This document shows, one piece after another, positions 46,159 through 57,914 of a stretch of DNA of 64,000 nucleotides (the stretch's first letter is position 1; each line of letters opens with the position of its first letter). Location: assembly GCA_019787685.1 (NCBI GenBank), contig JAHNUO010000042.1, positions 62,001-126,000 on the forward strand. The letters are read 5' to 3'. The notes below the pieces were generated by a model, which did not search any database, had not been told where the DNA came from, and was given only the letters and a program-made list of their open reading frames with translations. Source of the stretch: Chiua virens (Eukaryota > Basidiomycota > Agaricomycetes > Boletales > Boletaceae). The translations under genes and the position numbers were made by a program.

Positions 46159-46983
46159 ATGCCTTCCCTAATGTCATTCAACATTATCTCGATCTCGATC
46201 ATTGTCTCTTTTTCCGTCATCGCGCTGGGCGCATCAGAAAAGGTCAACAAAACTACCGTCGGTTTGTCCCGATACCGTTCCAGCACGTCACCAATCAAAT
46301 CAACGACATCCAACGACGTTCCCAAAGCCGCACACGAAAATCGTCACAACGCGTCGTTCACAAAGAACATCACGGTAGCTGCGGCACGGCGGAACAGAAA
46401 TAGAAGCTCGCCAAGAGACGGCTCCGCTCAGACAAACCTATTGAAGATGCAAACACCCACTCCAACCAAAAGGCGTCGCCAGAATGAAGAACCCACGCCG
46501 GAACCGACGGGGGGTGCGTCTACCTCAACAACAGTGTACATCCAGGGAGCAAACACGTTCGCGCTGTTGTTACCTCAAACATCTGGCGGTAAGTGATCAG
46601 ATTCACACCTTTTATGATCTATTCAAGTTTTTCCTTGTCGACAGAGATGGTATCTGATGCGGAGGAAGATGGTGTCGCATATTGCACAGAAGGAAGTGGG
46701 TGCGGAAACCCTTTCCCCAACGGGTTCATCATCGGAGCTGCGTATTCGGCGGCAGATGATGGGTCGTACGTCCAGGTCAGTGTATCCATTCATGTTACCA
46801 ACTACGAGAACGTGCGTACCAAGGGTCTAACGAACTACTCGTTTACTCCAGATCACGGGTTGTATGGACACCAGCACGTTTCCTTTTGCGAGCAATGATG
46901 ACGGCGGACAGTTTGACACTCGGTTCCCTAATGGTGCACAGTGCACGTTCGGGGGCTATGGGGCAAGTTTCATTGAACTGTAA
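46159..46983 (+). CDS. Small secreted cysteine-containing protein
   Basis: Exons 46159-46588, 46645-46775 and 46852-46983 give 230 residues. Residues 1-25 (FNIISISIIVSFSVIALGAS) form a signal peptide. The next ~120 residues are Ser/Thr/Asn-rich with several NxS/T sites and a basic KRRRQ near 115 that could be cut by a Kex2-type protease. The last ~85 residues look folded: DGVAYCTEGSGCGNPFPNGF, QITGCMDTSTFPFAS, DTRFPNGAQCTFGGYGASF, with four cysteines. Only the spliced form brings all four cysteines into one frame. I recognise no named family; a secreted or wall-bound small protein, possibly an effector, is inference. Confidence 0.7.
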
Positions 46984-48601
46984 GGCTTCAGTCCCGTTCT
47001 GTGTGTGCTAGTCAGTTGACTTTCATTGCGTCTCACGGTCGCATCTGCAACAAAAGAGTGGAACCCTCTGCAAGTCGATTTTGTCTACGATGCTGCAAGG
47101 ATGCGGACGATCAGGAAAATTGCAATTCCCATCAAGATCGGGCTGGGTGCACCGTCGCAGTCCCAGGTACTTACGAATTTGGGGAGGTTGGTTGTTCCTA
47201 GTTTGACTGGAACTCCTGTTGACCAACCACGCTGGATCGTGGCGAGTATGCGAACCAAGAGAACGATTCCCTATGTCTGTCTGGAAATACATATCCATCG
47301 AAGAGCGTAATATACTATTAGGGACGTACCAACGAGATTTAGTTGAGACCGCTCCCAGGTTCTTTATGCCGACAGATCAAATTTCCCTCTGGCTATTGAA
47401 TTCATGAGCAGACGTTAGCGCATGACATCTTTGTACTACCAGGTTCTGAATCCATATCAACATAGCGCTATGGAACCTGCTACAACAATTTCTGTCGTAC
47501 AAAGTTGGCTGGCAACCAGGCTATTCACGTACTTTGTTGTCCGTTGTCTCGCACCTTTCGAGGGTCGGGAGCATATTGGAGATACCGAGGTTTGACTAGT
47601 AGCTGTCCTATATGAGGGTGAAGGGGTCGGCACTTGCTACCGGTCGCAAGCAGCATGACGCCATCTACTAAGCCCTTTAAATATTAAAGACGTGCTTGTC
47701 CTGTATCTTTCCTGATCGTTGAGAATTTATCTTCAGTGGGGACATGTAGGAGATCTTTGGCATTTCCAATGGCGCCCACCTGAAATAGCATCATCAGTGG
47801 ACGGAACACGAAATAGTCGAGAGTCAACGGACTCTAAGATGATCGGCATTGAAAGGCTCGAACCCCGACTAAGACTTTCAACACCTTACAGCATTCATGA
47901 GATCGTGATTGAGCAGGCAAGCCCTGGATGTAGCTAGCGACCGTCGTTTTCGGTGAGTGCCGCTTATGAACACTCACGTATCAAGTATATGAAACTCGAA
48001 TGACACTGGAATTCACAGATAATCTCTTTTGCTCCGAAGGTTGTTCTTCATTGCAGCATTAGCATGAAACTTATCGAGGGACAGTCAACCCACCATTAGA
48101 GGTGATTCAACTAAAACTCGAGGAGTTCACCGTTTGGACGTCGACGCCATCCACACTCATCGCATATGAAACGGCGGGACAGTTGGTGCGGGGGAAACAA
48201 TGAGTGGCTCTCCCTTGACAAGTGTCGAAACTGGCAAATGTTAGACAAAAACGAGAAGAGAATCATCAGCATACTGACTTGGAGTCCCTGAAAGAACTGC
48301 CTCAATACTTTGTTTCGGTCGCAGGCCGCTCGGTAAACATCCAACTGTTTCGCAAAACCAGTAAGAACCAACCACAATGCGACGCAATGCACGGACGCAC
48401 CATTTACGATAGTCTTTCCAAAATCCGTCTTGACGTCCTCCAGGGAATGCTCAGTTCCAGACTGGGCATTTTGGTGTATCAAGACTTTGTCACCATTTCC
48501 TTTTCGCGGGTATCATATCAGCGCCAGGCTGATCAGTAATTGTGCGAGGAAATGGTAAAATGTCCCGAATAATCTCGAGGTTCCTGACCATCGGATTGTG
48601 G
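46984..48601. other. Stretch without a supported gene
   Basis: Frames up to 123 codons on both strands overlap each other without linked exons. A possible old gene at 48111-48482 (-) has a hydrophobic core but no recognisable start or partner. Confidence 0.35.
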
Positions 48602-51600
48602 CTAAAAATGTGGCTCGGACGGCGGAAGACACCGAGAATTTAGGTACATACCATACGTATTTTGCCAGTAATGATTGGACCACCACGATAAAGTTGGGGC
48701 TGCAAGTGTATCTTGAACAACTTGACGCATGCTGAGCCTCGTGAGATGACTAGACACAACTAATGACCCTCGATTCCTGCACACAGATATCACGTTAGTC
48801 ATGCGTAGCTCGAAGGACAAAGCGAAAGAGTGTACCACCTTTGCCGTCTTGGCGCTTTCTGTCGGCTGAGCGACCCTTGCAAGGATCCATGCTTCCGGCG
48901 TCGTCTCCTTTGTGGCCTGGCCGGCGAGATCACTGCTGGCAGGGCCACCTTCTTGATCGCGGTGGCTCCGCCTGCAGGCCAACCAGCTGCGAATGTAGGT
49001 GTGCGACTGTGCGGGTAGCCGTGGTCCCTGTCGCTGACCGACTGCTAAAACTTGGCGTGGACGGGCTTTCGAGGAATCGTTGTGGCTCTTATCATCGCAA
49101 ATCGTCATCTTGTCAATCCTGGTGGTGAGTTCCTGATTCTCTTCTTGTACGAGTCCGTCTCTGCGCGGGCGGGGTCTCCATATTGGCTGTGATCTTCTGT
49201 GAGCTGCACGCTATCGCAAGAATGGCTGATTTGTCTCGTACATAGGTGCTTGAACTTTCAGGCCGCTGACGATTCCCTGAGGATGACGAAGACGAAGTCC
49301 GACGGCGTTTCGACAACATGAACGACGATAACAACAATAACCGACTAGTGTGACCACAAAAAAAAAACGGTGGACAGTTGCACCATGGCAATGGCAAACA
49401 CCGTTGCTCGTGTGACGGCGTCTGCAGTCCAATAATGTCGTCTAGCAGATGAACAACTAGTAGAGCCTGCAGATCGATGGGAGCTAGAGGAGACCTGTGA
49501 ACGCGGAAGCACTCGAAGCGACTGGTGCCAGGAGAAGATAACAAGGTTAGTTGTTGTACCCGTTTTGACGCAGTCAATGGACGTTTTGCTTTTGGGTCAA
49601 CAGGCCATTTAGTAGCGACTGGCAGGACATGGTCACGACCAAGGGTGTGATGTTCAACTATATCAGGAGAAATGCAAGGGAACCCATCGGTAAGGCATGC
49701 CAGTGATAGCCATGCACGGTCCATTAATTTCTTCACCAGGACTTGAGCATTTCCTATGTGTGCGAAATTGAGAGTGCGCTCGAGCATAGCGACAATTTCA
49801 ATGACAAAAGGGGAAGCACATCGACCACGAGTGTTGATAATATCTTGAATGTTGAGCCAAAAATTCTCAAGGAGAGCGGTAACAGGAAAGGTCACCCATG
49901 AGTAAATCTTTGGAATGATCTATATGAATAAATGGTTCAGCAAGCGATGAACGAAAAAAAGAACATGCATGGGTAAAATATACAAAGGTAACGTACATCA
50001 GGTTCCAAAGCAGTAACACATCTCTTGAGAATGCTCAGAACGCTCGGATGGGTCCAATATTTGGTCACGTTGGCAATGATGAGGTCATATATGTGACTTT
50101 GAAGAGGAGCATCATGCATGTACGATGATAGTAAGCAAATGTAGAGTGTGAAAGAAAAGAAATACATACGCGCCACTGCGATGTTCAGGTTTGACACGAT
50201 TGAGATGAACAGTGAACGTAACCTCATTTCGAAGTGCTTCTGGTTGTGATCCAGCAGCAATTTTATCTTGGAAACGTAAATGGGGTAGCTTTTCACGACA
50301 AGTCCATAATCGAGACTCCCATTTTCGCATGTTTGCTTGACTAGACGAAGGGTTTCCAGAGAGAGCTGCTGTAATAAGGCCAGTTTGTGTGACATGAAAT
50401 CTCGCTTCATCACGGAAACGATGGGACAGCTCGTTATACGCTTGGAATGCCACAGCCTCGATTGCTCGAGCATGATGACGAGGAGCACGATTGTCGCTGT
50501 CGCTGTCGTCGCTTTCATCATCAGGACTGTCCACGGAGATCGCAATCTGGGCGTTGAGTGGCGTGATGAACCTGTTATACCCGCAGGAGGAGCTTTTGAT
50601 TGAATGTTGCCATATTTTTTGAGGAAAGCTTGAGGGTACGCAGAGAAAGCTATGCGAGGAGCGGGCTCCAGGTCGTCATCATCGACGGTGAACAGCTCAT
50701 GTGCTCTGTGAAGGTTTACCCACACACCATGTGGGACAGCGTGGACAGGTTGTCGACGTGGGATACGATATCCAGATTGGTCATAAATGTTGACGTCCGA
50801 CCCGTCCATACATATCGTTCTCGTCGCTGTCGTCGGTGCTGTCCAGATAGATGCAATCGTACTGATGAACGATCTGACGAACATCTCGTTCTCTCCATCG
50901 AGTTACGCGATAAAATCTGTGTGATGAAACAACATATCAACATCGTTGGCAACACCACGCGATATACTACGGCATACCTCAGCAGCGTAGCGGTGGCAAA
51001 GGTGAACTGACGAATCAACGAGTAATTGTGGTCCATCTCGTATACAATGCGTTCATTGTCAGCGTGATTTGGATGAGAGCAGATCTCTTGGTTCTGGCCG
51101 TAGACCATGGTGACTGTGATGGGAATATGCGAAGTGAGAAATCCATCGTCCTTCCACGAGTCTGGAGCCCTTCTGACCCATCGAGCCCAATGTGCTTGCA
51201 TGTTGATATCAAGATTTCGGCGCTCCGGCAATGTAAGAACTAATGTCCTCCATGGTTCTCCGATACGACCCCTGGAACAGTTGTTACCAATCACAATTGA
51301 TTGATTGTAGGGTGATGCGACAAATCAGAATAGACAGAAATCACGACACATGGTGGTTTCTGACAGAGTTCTGGACACCCTCGATATCGCGCATTGTAGA
51401 GACGATCTGTATCGCGCCCGGGCCCACGAGACAAGGTCAATGTTGTGGTATTAAGAGACTGTCTGAATTGCGTGATCGCCAGATCGTCGGCTGCATGCAT
51501 TTCAGATATGGTCTCTATCACACCTTCGAGATACGGTCTGCGTTGAGTACACTCAACAGAGTATACTTCGCGCGTTGGAGACAAAGTCTGTAATGCGCAT

Positions 51601-52834
51601 TCGAGACATGGTCTGCATTGCGCTCGATCAAGAGCGTATTCTTCGTGCGTTTCAGACAAAGTCTGTATTGCACGCATGTGATACAGTACATGTCACAGCG
51701 ATGCAACAGATACGACGTCATGTCACATCCAACGCATGTGCAGTTTTGCGTCATTCAATGCGCATTATCCACCAGGACCATATTGCACGTCCCAACACAC
51801 GTTCGCCGATGCGCAACCATTCCATCATTTGATAAAGAATCAAACAATGTGTGACGAATATACGCGAGTCGATTGACAACGCATGTCGCGCATGAAGACA
51901 AAGTCCAGAAATGCGTAAAGATACCCACAGAATCTCTGTTGACTGGTTGACGGCCTCCCTCGTCAATGGTTCCGGATATTTCACTTCATAATGTATGTCG
52001 CAGAACCGCATCTCGTTCAACACAAAGGCGAAGAACGTCGTGACCATCAGGACGTGCGTGGGTTTCAATGCGGAGGTAGTTGCTCCCAGCCTCGGGTATT
52101 TACCTAGAGAACGATCAGTTATGGAGATGTCCGATGTATGTTCCACATTACCTGACACATTGTCCCAGTGATCCCGTTCCATATATGTCGTGGGTACCAT
52201 CGCCAACCAGATGTTCTCCTGTAAACGTGTCCCGATTTTTAGCATGCGACCCGCAGTGTGGAAGGGTAGATGGCGCGCATCAGCTGTCGGCCACAGTTCC
52301 GCTGTATGATTGAGGGAGAACCGCATAGACCAAGTAGGATCATTTTCACGCCGAGGGAGCACAGGACTGAGACCTATTTGATCCCCAACGTATAGGGTGA
52401 AATCGATGTAATGCGGTCCAACACGAGGGGTGACGTTGGAATCATCAAGATCCAGAAGATATTCATCGTCGAGTTCGATCGTTCGCCTTCGTTGCAAAAG
52501 CGACACAGCCTGTTTACGATCGTCGGTCTCCACGAGGCGTCGCAATGTCGAAAGCTTTGTACGCTTGATCGGAACTTTGCGATAACGCATCAAGTAATCG
52601 TCGGCACCGCCTTCGGACGATGCATATAGCACGTCATGCAATTCGTCTTGACTGTAGGCATCATCGGCCTGCATGCAGTCTGGAAGCGCTGTTGGGTCAT
52701 GGTGACCGATGCGGACTTCCTCCTCGACCTCGTCAACACCAGCGTCGACATAACTAGAACTAGATGAACGTTATAGATTAGCATAGAATTAAGATCAATG
52801 GTGCGTACGCTTCGATGTTCGTGAGAGCAGACAT
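48602..52834 (-). CDS. Long multi-exon gene of unknown family (gene B)
   Basis: The first exon 52834-52809 (MSALTNIEA) joins over a 52-57-nt intron to a long exon reaching ~51930 with a strongly protein-like sequence (VGPHYIDFTLYVGDQIGLSP, DPTWSMRFSLNHTAELWPTA, FHTAGRMLKIGTRLQENIWL, MVTTFFAFVLNEMRFCDIHY). A gap of ~700 bp with 75-bp repeats follows, then exons near 51210-51000 (HWARWVRRAPDSWKDDGF), 50880-50550, 50545-50165 (DSPDDESDDSDSD acid run), 50100-50000 and 49905-49560 (LLENFWLNIQDIINTRGRC, LVKKLMDRAWLSLACL). A coiled-coil-like piece lies at 49140-49090; the 3' end is uncertain. Exon joins in the middle are not all resolved. No helicase, polymerase, integrase or transposase motif is seen. 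Gene A lies upstream on the same strand. Confidence 0.5.
51526..51675 (-). repeat. Tandem repeat, 75-bp period, two units plus a partial
   Basis: Units begin at 51526 and 51601 (TCGAGATACGGTCTGCGTTG / TCGAGACATGGTCTGCATTG), with a partial unit from ~51501. Each carries the small palindrome AGACAAAGTCT. On the minus strand the repeats translate without stops as ~25-residue units starting QTLS(E/P)T. Confidence 0.75.
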
Positions 52835-53174
52835 GCAAAATGTCGATGGTGTCTGGAATTCCACAGTCGGGAGAGGGAGAGAGGGGAGAGATCGCAATAG
52901 AGAGCGATTGAGAGGCCAGCTTCATCGGTTCCATCTTTTTATATAAAAAATACTATGATGCCAGGTTCGCCGTTCGTGTCATGTGTATGATAACCGAGTG
53001 ACCATGTGAACGAATCCTGTTATGTGTCCTCGATATATCCGATAGCACACGTAATATTATTATACGCTGAAAGGCGTAGCATGCTGCATAACATGGTACA
53101 TACAAAGATGACACAACCTTAGACACGTCAGAAGCAGCCGATACAATGTCGCAACACGCTGACGGGCTTGACGA
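52835..53174. other. Gap between genes A and B
   Basis: About 340 bp with no coding signal; should contain the terminator of gene A and the promoter of gene B. Confidence 0.45.
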
Positions 53175-56100
53175 TTAGACAAACTGATGCTCCGCATCAA
53201 CCGTATCATCGTCCGTATTCTCGACAGACATATCTTTCTGCTGCTTCTGACGTTTTTTGCCACATGCGACAGTAGTAGCTGTATTTAAAACGTCAAGAAA
53301 ACAGCTGAAAGGATGAAAGTATAGATACACACCTCGGATACTGGTGTCAGACACACCCCGTTTGTGAGACGGATCACTTGTGCCCTCTTCCGGATCATTG
53401 GAAGCGACAGGTTCCTTCTTTTTCGCTTGTGCCGCTAGCATCGGGATATCATCGGACCGTCAGGATGGCACATATGTAAAATAAACGTACCTTTCGGCTT
53501 ACGACTGTTGCCCCTTTTCGGTTGGCTAGTTTCGGCTGCTTTGCCTTTGGAAGACTTGGGAGGTTCACACGGAGGTTCTGCCTCCTCGACCACAAGGGGT
53601 TGTACTGCGAATGGATGTCAGTTAATACTTTGTGAATGACACAAGAGAGGAAAACTACCCAGAATCTGAGTCAGGATGTCCGGAAATACATACTCTGTAC
53701 ATGAAATCGGATGATCGGATGCGAAATCAGTGATAACGAAACAATCGAATGAAAAATGATATAAATACGTACTGGCAGGCGGTTCAATCTGTAAACGAGG
53801 CTCAACGGACCTACCCGATATCGGTTCTACGGGTGATTGTGGCGCAACTGATTGGATGTTACTTGTGGGCGATGCGGCACAGCTATGAGTCGGCGTTAAA
53901 GTAGGCAACGAGGAGAGAGGCGTATCGTCCTGCGTCAGAGTGACAGTCATTGCTTGTGCGTCCTCGTTATGAATACTCTCAACAAACGTGTTCATAGAAT
54001 GTTCTTGGGTGTCTGCGGAGACCAGTTCTTCACGGCTGAGTAAAATGAAGCCAGTTTGTTGAGTAACGTCGTCATCACCCGCGCGATCGCGTGCATCTGG
54101 ATAATCCCCGTTTGAATCGCTGATGCCGCGAATTGAAATTTGCAAGAGCTCGGATTGCGGTACTTGGAGATACGAATCGAGGGAAGCCATCTCGGGATGA
54201 CGCTGGCGATAGCAATTCAGTTGAATGGTCTACGCCAAAGTAATTTTAGCATGGAAGCATGGAGGGGAGGTAAATGGAATGACATACCTGGATTAACTTC
54301 TCTACAGCAATAAAAACGTCGTCGTGGATCCGAGGTGTGAAGCGGCTGTCTTTCGACGGGTACTTTGATGCCGAAACCACGTGCGCCGACGTAAGTGCAT
54401 TCACGATACGTTGCAGGTCCGAAGTCTGACGAACGGAAATGTCGACAAATTGCCAAGTCTTGAGTTCTTCGTCAAGAGAAAATTGCTTCGTGGCAGCAAT
54501 TGTATTGTATTTGAGTCCATCTGGCCAAACGACGATAGCGCTAGAAGGGAGGATGAAGCCCGAGCTAGAAATCTGAGATTGAACGACACGGGGCAGGACA
54601 GCTACATCAAGAAACGTTGCGAGACGTGTGTCGAACATGTAACGAATTGCTGAAGCAGCGCCGTTAGGGTCTTTGAAGAGTGCAGGGCGATAGTAAGACA
54701 CGAGTGCATCGTTATAGATCACAATGCGTGCCATATGGCGCATGTTGCGAGCGCGAGAACCACCGCGGGAGGCAGACCATTCGAAAGTGTGAAACGCAAG
54801 GGTCGATTGGCCACGGAAAAGGTCGAGTGGTGTGTCGTCGCTGAGTCGAGATGCACGACTCCATGTCGCGTCGAACTGTGTGGGACTTGAAAGTGGGACC
54901 TTCCTTGCACTTTGGAGAATTGTCGCGGCAGTGGACATTTCGGCATGAAGATTCTTCTGCCTCACCGCCGTCTCCTGACGAATGCGACGTCGAAGCTCTC
55001 TCTGTTGCTGGCGCCTTTCTTCATGCCAAGGTGAGTATTCTTCCTCGTCCTCGTCCTCATCGATGAAGAAATCCTCTGAGTCGTCGTCCTCATCTCTCCC
55101 GGTTGACTTCCCTTTTCCTTTTCCCTTCGTATTGGTTGATTTCTTCGATAGTTTATCACCACCAAACATTGCTTCAAGCTCATTCTGCCTCGATGGAGGG
55201 GTAGGGATGTCCGCCGATGCGAGTTGCCCTTCGAAGTGAAGAAACGTAGAGTATGAATCGAAAATCATATGAATAACCTTCATATGATATGTCAAATTGG
55301 AATGGTATACGAATCGATGTAAAAAGACTCACATTATCGACCATATTGTGTCGTAGATCAATGTCATAGGCGGGGTGTGCCAAAATTGCCCGTATCATGT
55401 CCGCCGATGCCGATCCCGGCATCCAATCTTTGACATGAAGATTGCTCAAGCGAATGTATGGAGACCACCACGAGGAGACCTAGTATGAAATCCATTGGAA
55501 TGAGCCATCTCTCGCGCAATAGGAGGGTTGGATGAAATACGCGAATGGTGAAGGGGAAATGCACGGATTGGTGACAACGACTACAATGTCACGTACACAA
55601 TAATGTGTACGAAATGCGCAGAACGGTCGATAGACACATTGCGCATCGCAATGATGAGATTACACGATCAGATGGATCACATGATCGATGGTTCAGAGAG
55701 ACGCCAACGAGCCATGATATCGGGTGCACAAAACGTCCGTTAGACAAAATGCGTCCTCAGAACGTGCGATACATGAATGGATCTATCAGGATGGTCGGGC
55801 GCACAGGACGTCCGTTAGACAAAATGCGTACACAAACGTGCGCGTCGTCATTATGGATGTGACACAGATCGGTCTTAAGACGGATTGTGCCCATCGAGCG
55901 TCAGGGTTTCACATGTAGCAGATAGTGTATCGGCGACGTAAATCGCACAGATCGTCCGTCAGACGCATAGCGTGGATAAATATGAATAGCATTGGAATCC
56001 AATACGTGATGTACTCATCGCCCAGACATAGTGTCGGTGGTGATACATCACATGTGTGGCACGAAAGTGACATGCTTACCTCCAAAAGGCTTCTCTGAAT

Positions 56101-57439
56101 CATCTTCAGATTGCGACGAAGAATGGAATACAACGACCGACTGAAAAGAGGGAAGTCCGAGTAATCGAAGCCGATGGTCCACTTCGCCATGAGAACGAGT
56201 CTGATTTTCTGCTCTGCAGACGCCATAGCGGTAACGGTATCATTGTGGAGGCCCTTGAACACGTCGGGATCCTCTTGAATCACATTGAATGCCTGACGTA
56301 CGGCGGCAATGGCATCTTGTCGATAGGCGGATATTGTACCGAAGCCAAACGCCCGATTTCCCAGTTGATAGGAATTGACGGAGGTGGGATCGTAATGTTT
56401 GTCGAATGCGTCGTCGAGTAGCTTGAGATGTGTGTCTGTCAGGGCCTCAGGAATAAACGGTGTCGACGCTAATTTCTTCAGAACGGTCGATAACACCTCC
56501 CTTGCCCGCACACGTCTCTCCGGATCCTTTAGGTCGTCTTCTAACTCGTCGACGAGCTCCTTCGAAACCGGCATTGCGTTGAAACACATGCGCAATCTCT
56601 CCAAAGTCTTCCTACAGACGACGGCGAGAATCTGCAGAGATAGACAATGGGATTCTACATGTTGCTCGCAGGTATGTTGAAACCACTTACTCCTCCATAT
56701 GACGACACCATATCGTCATAGAACACAGTCAATTTGAAGGACTTCGTATACACGAAGTATGGTCCGAGGTCGATTAGATACCCAAGGACTTTGTGCACGT
56801 AGTTCTGTGACAAAAGTGCCCATTGCTTATATTGACTCCCTTTTGCTGTCGCAGGAGACTGGGGTGTCTGCTTCTCGGGATTCAGATTCGCCATCATCTC
56901 TTTGTATTTTTGAATTAGACCCTCTTCGGGGGTCTCCTTATAGACGTGGATGCGTTGATTTGTCGAGAGGTAATTGAGCGACTCGGCGCTCGCAGTATCT
57001 GCAGTGTAATAGACAACGACATATCAGATATCATGAAACGAAGAGTGTGAGAGTAAAATGAAAATGAAAAAAATGCATATGATGTACGTCGATTGTGGTC
57101 TCGCTGCAGCAGCTTGAAGACATTGATTGTATTGATCGAATGTAGTCGACATCGCAGAGGATGGGAGAGTGTGTAAATTATACGAAACGCACCTGCATCG
57201 TCAATCGCGACTCCCCAATATCCATCGTGCTTCAAAATCGCCGTGAGGTTGTCTAGCTCTGGCTTGATTGTAGCGTTGTAATATCCTATCTCCTCATCGC
57301 TGAGTGACTCTGGCGTCGCCTTCTTGATGTGCTCCGACTCCTTGTTGAGGGCCTTCCACTTCATATTTTTGTGTGGACCCATCTCCGGAGAGCTGCGACA
57401 CGATGCTGACACATCCAGATTTACAACATTTTGAGCCAT
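53175..57439 (-). CDS. Long multi-exon gene of unknown family (gene A)
   Basis: Exon 1 is 57439-57193 (MAQNVVNLDVSASC...), joined in phase over a ~190-nt intron to 56998-~56690 (LSQNYVHKVLGYLIDLGPYF), then ~56640-56080 (RREV-type helices, GNRAFGFGTISAYRQDAIAA). A gap of ~600 bp with 75-bp repeats precedes exons near 55480-55330, 55230-54290 (acidic DEDDDSEDFFIDEDEDEEEY, then SQISSSGFILPSSAIVVWPDG), 54240-53775 and three small Pro/Lys-rich exons ending in KKRQKQQK, a likely nuclear signal, with stop at 53175. Estimated length is 850-1,000 residues. The protein is helical and acidic; I see no catalytic motif of a known transposase, helicase or kinase. It pairs with gene B in orientation and structure. 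Confidence 0.5.
55721..55840. repeat. Tandem repeat, 75-bp period, in gene A
   Basis: Units begin at 55721 and 55796 and share a core of CGTCCGTTAGACAAAATGCG. The period equals that of the repeat in gene B, and both contain AGACAAA close to ATGCG. Confidence 0.75.
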
Positions 57440-57914
57440 TCATAATATATTTCAAAATGTATTTCGACATAAAATATGTGAAATAATATGATGAGAACAG
57501 CAACATATTTGGTGTTGGTAGTAATCCAAATAATTTTCGGAAGATTGACTTTATAGTGGTATTTTGACGGGCAGAAAAGTAAATTTATAATATTACCTTG
57601 AATGGTCGTCAACAGGTTCATGATAAGATTATTTTTACCGCCACGTGTTCCATAACAGTTTAGATTGCGAGCAAACTGTGATTGTTACTAAAATAATATA
57701 TTTAATACGTCACATAAGCTATTTTAAAAGTAAATATTTTACAACCAGTCAGAAGCAAATGGGCGATGGGGGGGCGATGAGAGGGCGATGAGCGGGCGAT
57801 GAGCGGGCTGCTATGCTGGAAATGATCGGATTAATTTTTACGAGTAAAACAGCGATTGAACACAAGAGCAACATATATTGCACAATAGTAGAGTAATCAT
57901 TGTATACAGTAAAC
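57440..57914. other. A/T-rich spacer with a small minisatellite
   Basis: 57460-57740 is markedly A/T-rich. At 57761-57808 a GGGCGATGA(G)-type unit of about 11 bp occurs four times. No coding signal. Confidence 0.6.

Noticed and set aside
47855..47870. GGCTCGAACCCC resembling a tRNA T arm
   Set aside because: The flanking bases cannot form a T stem on either strand.
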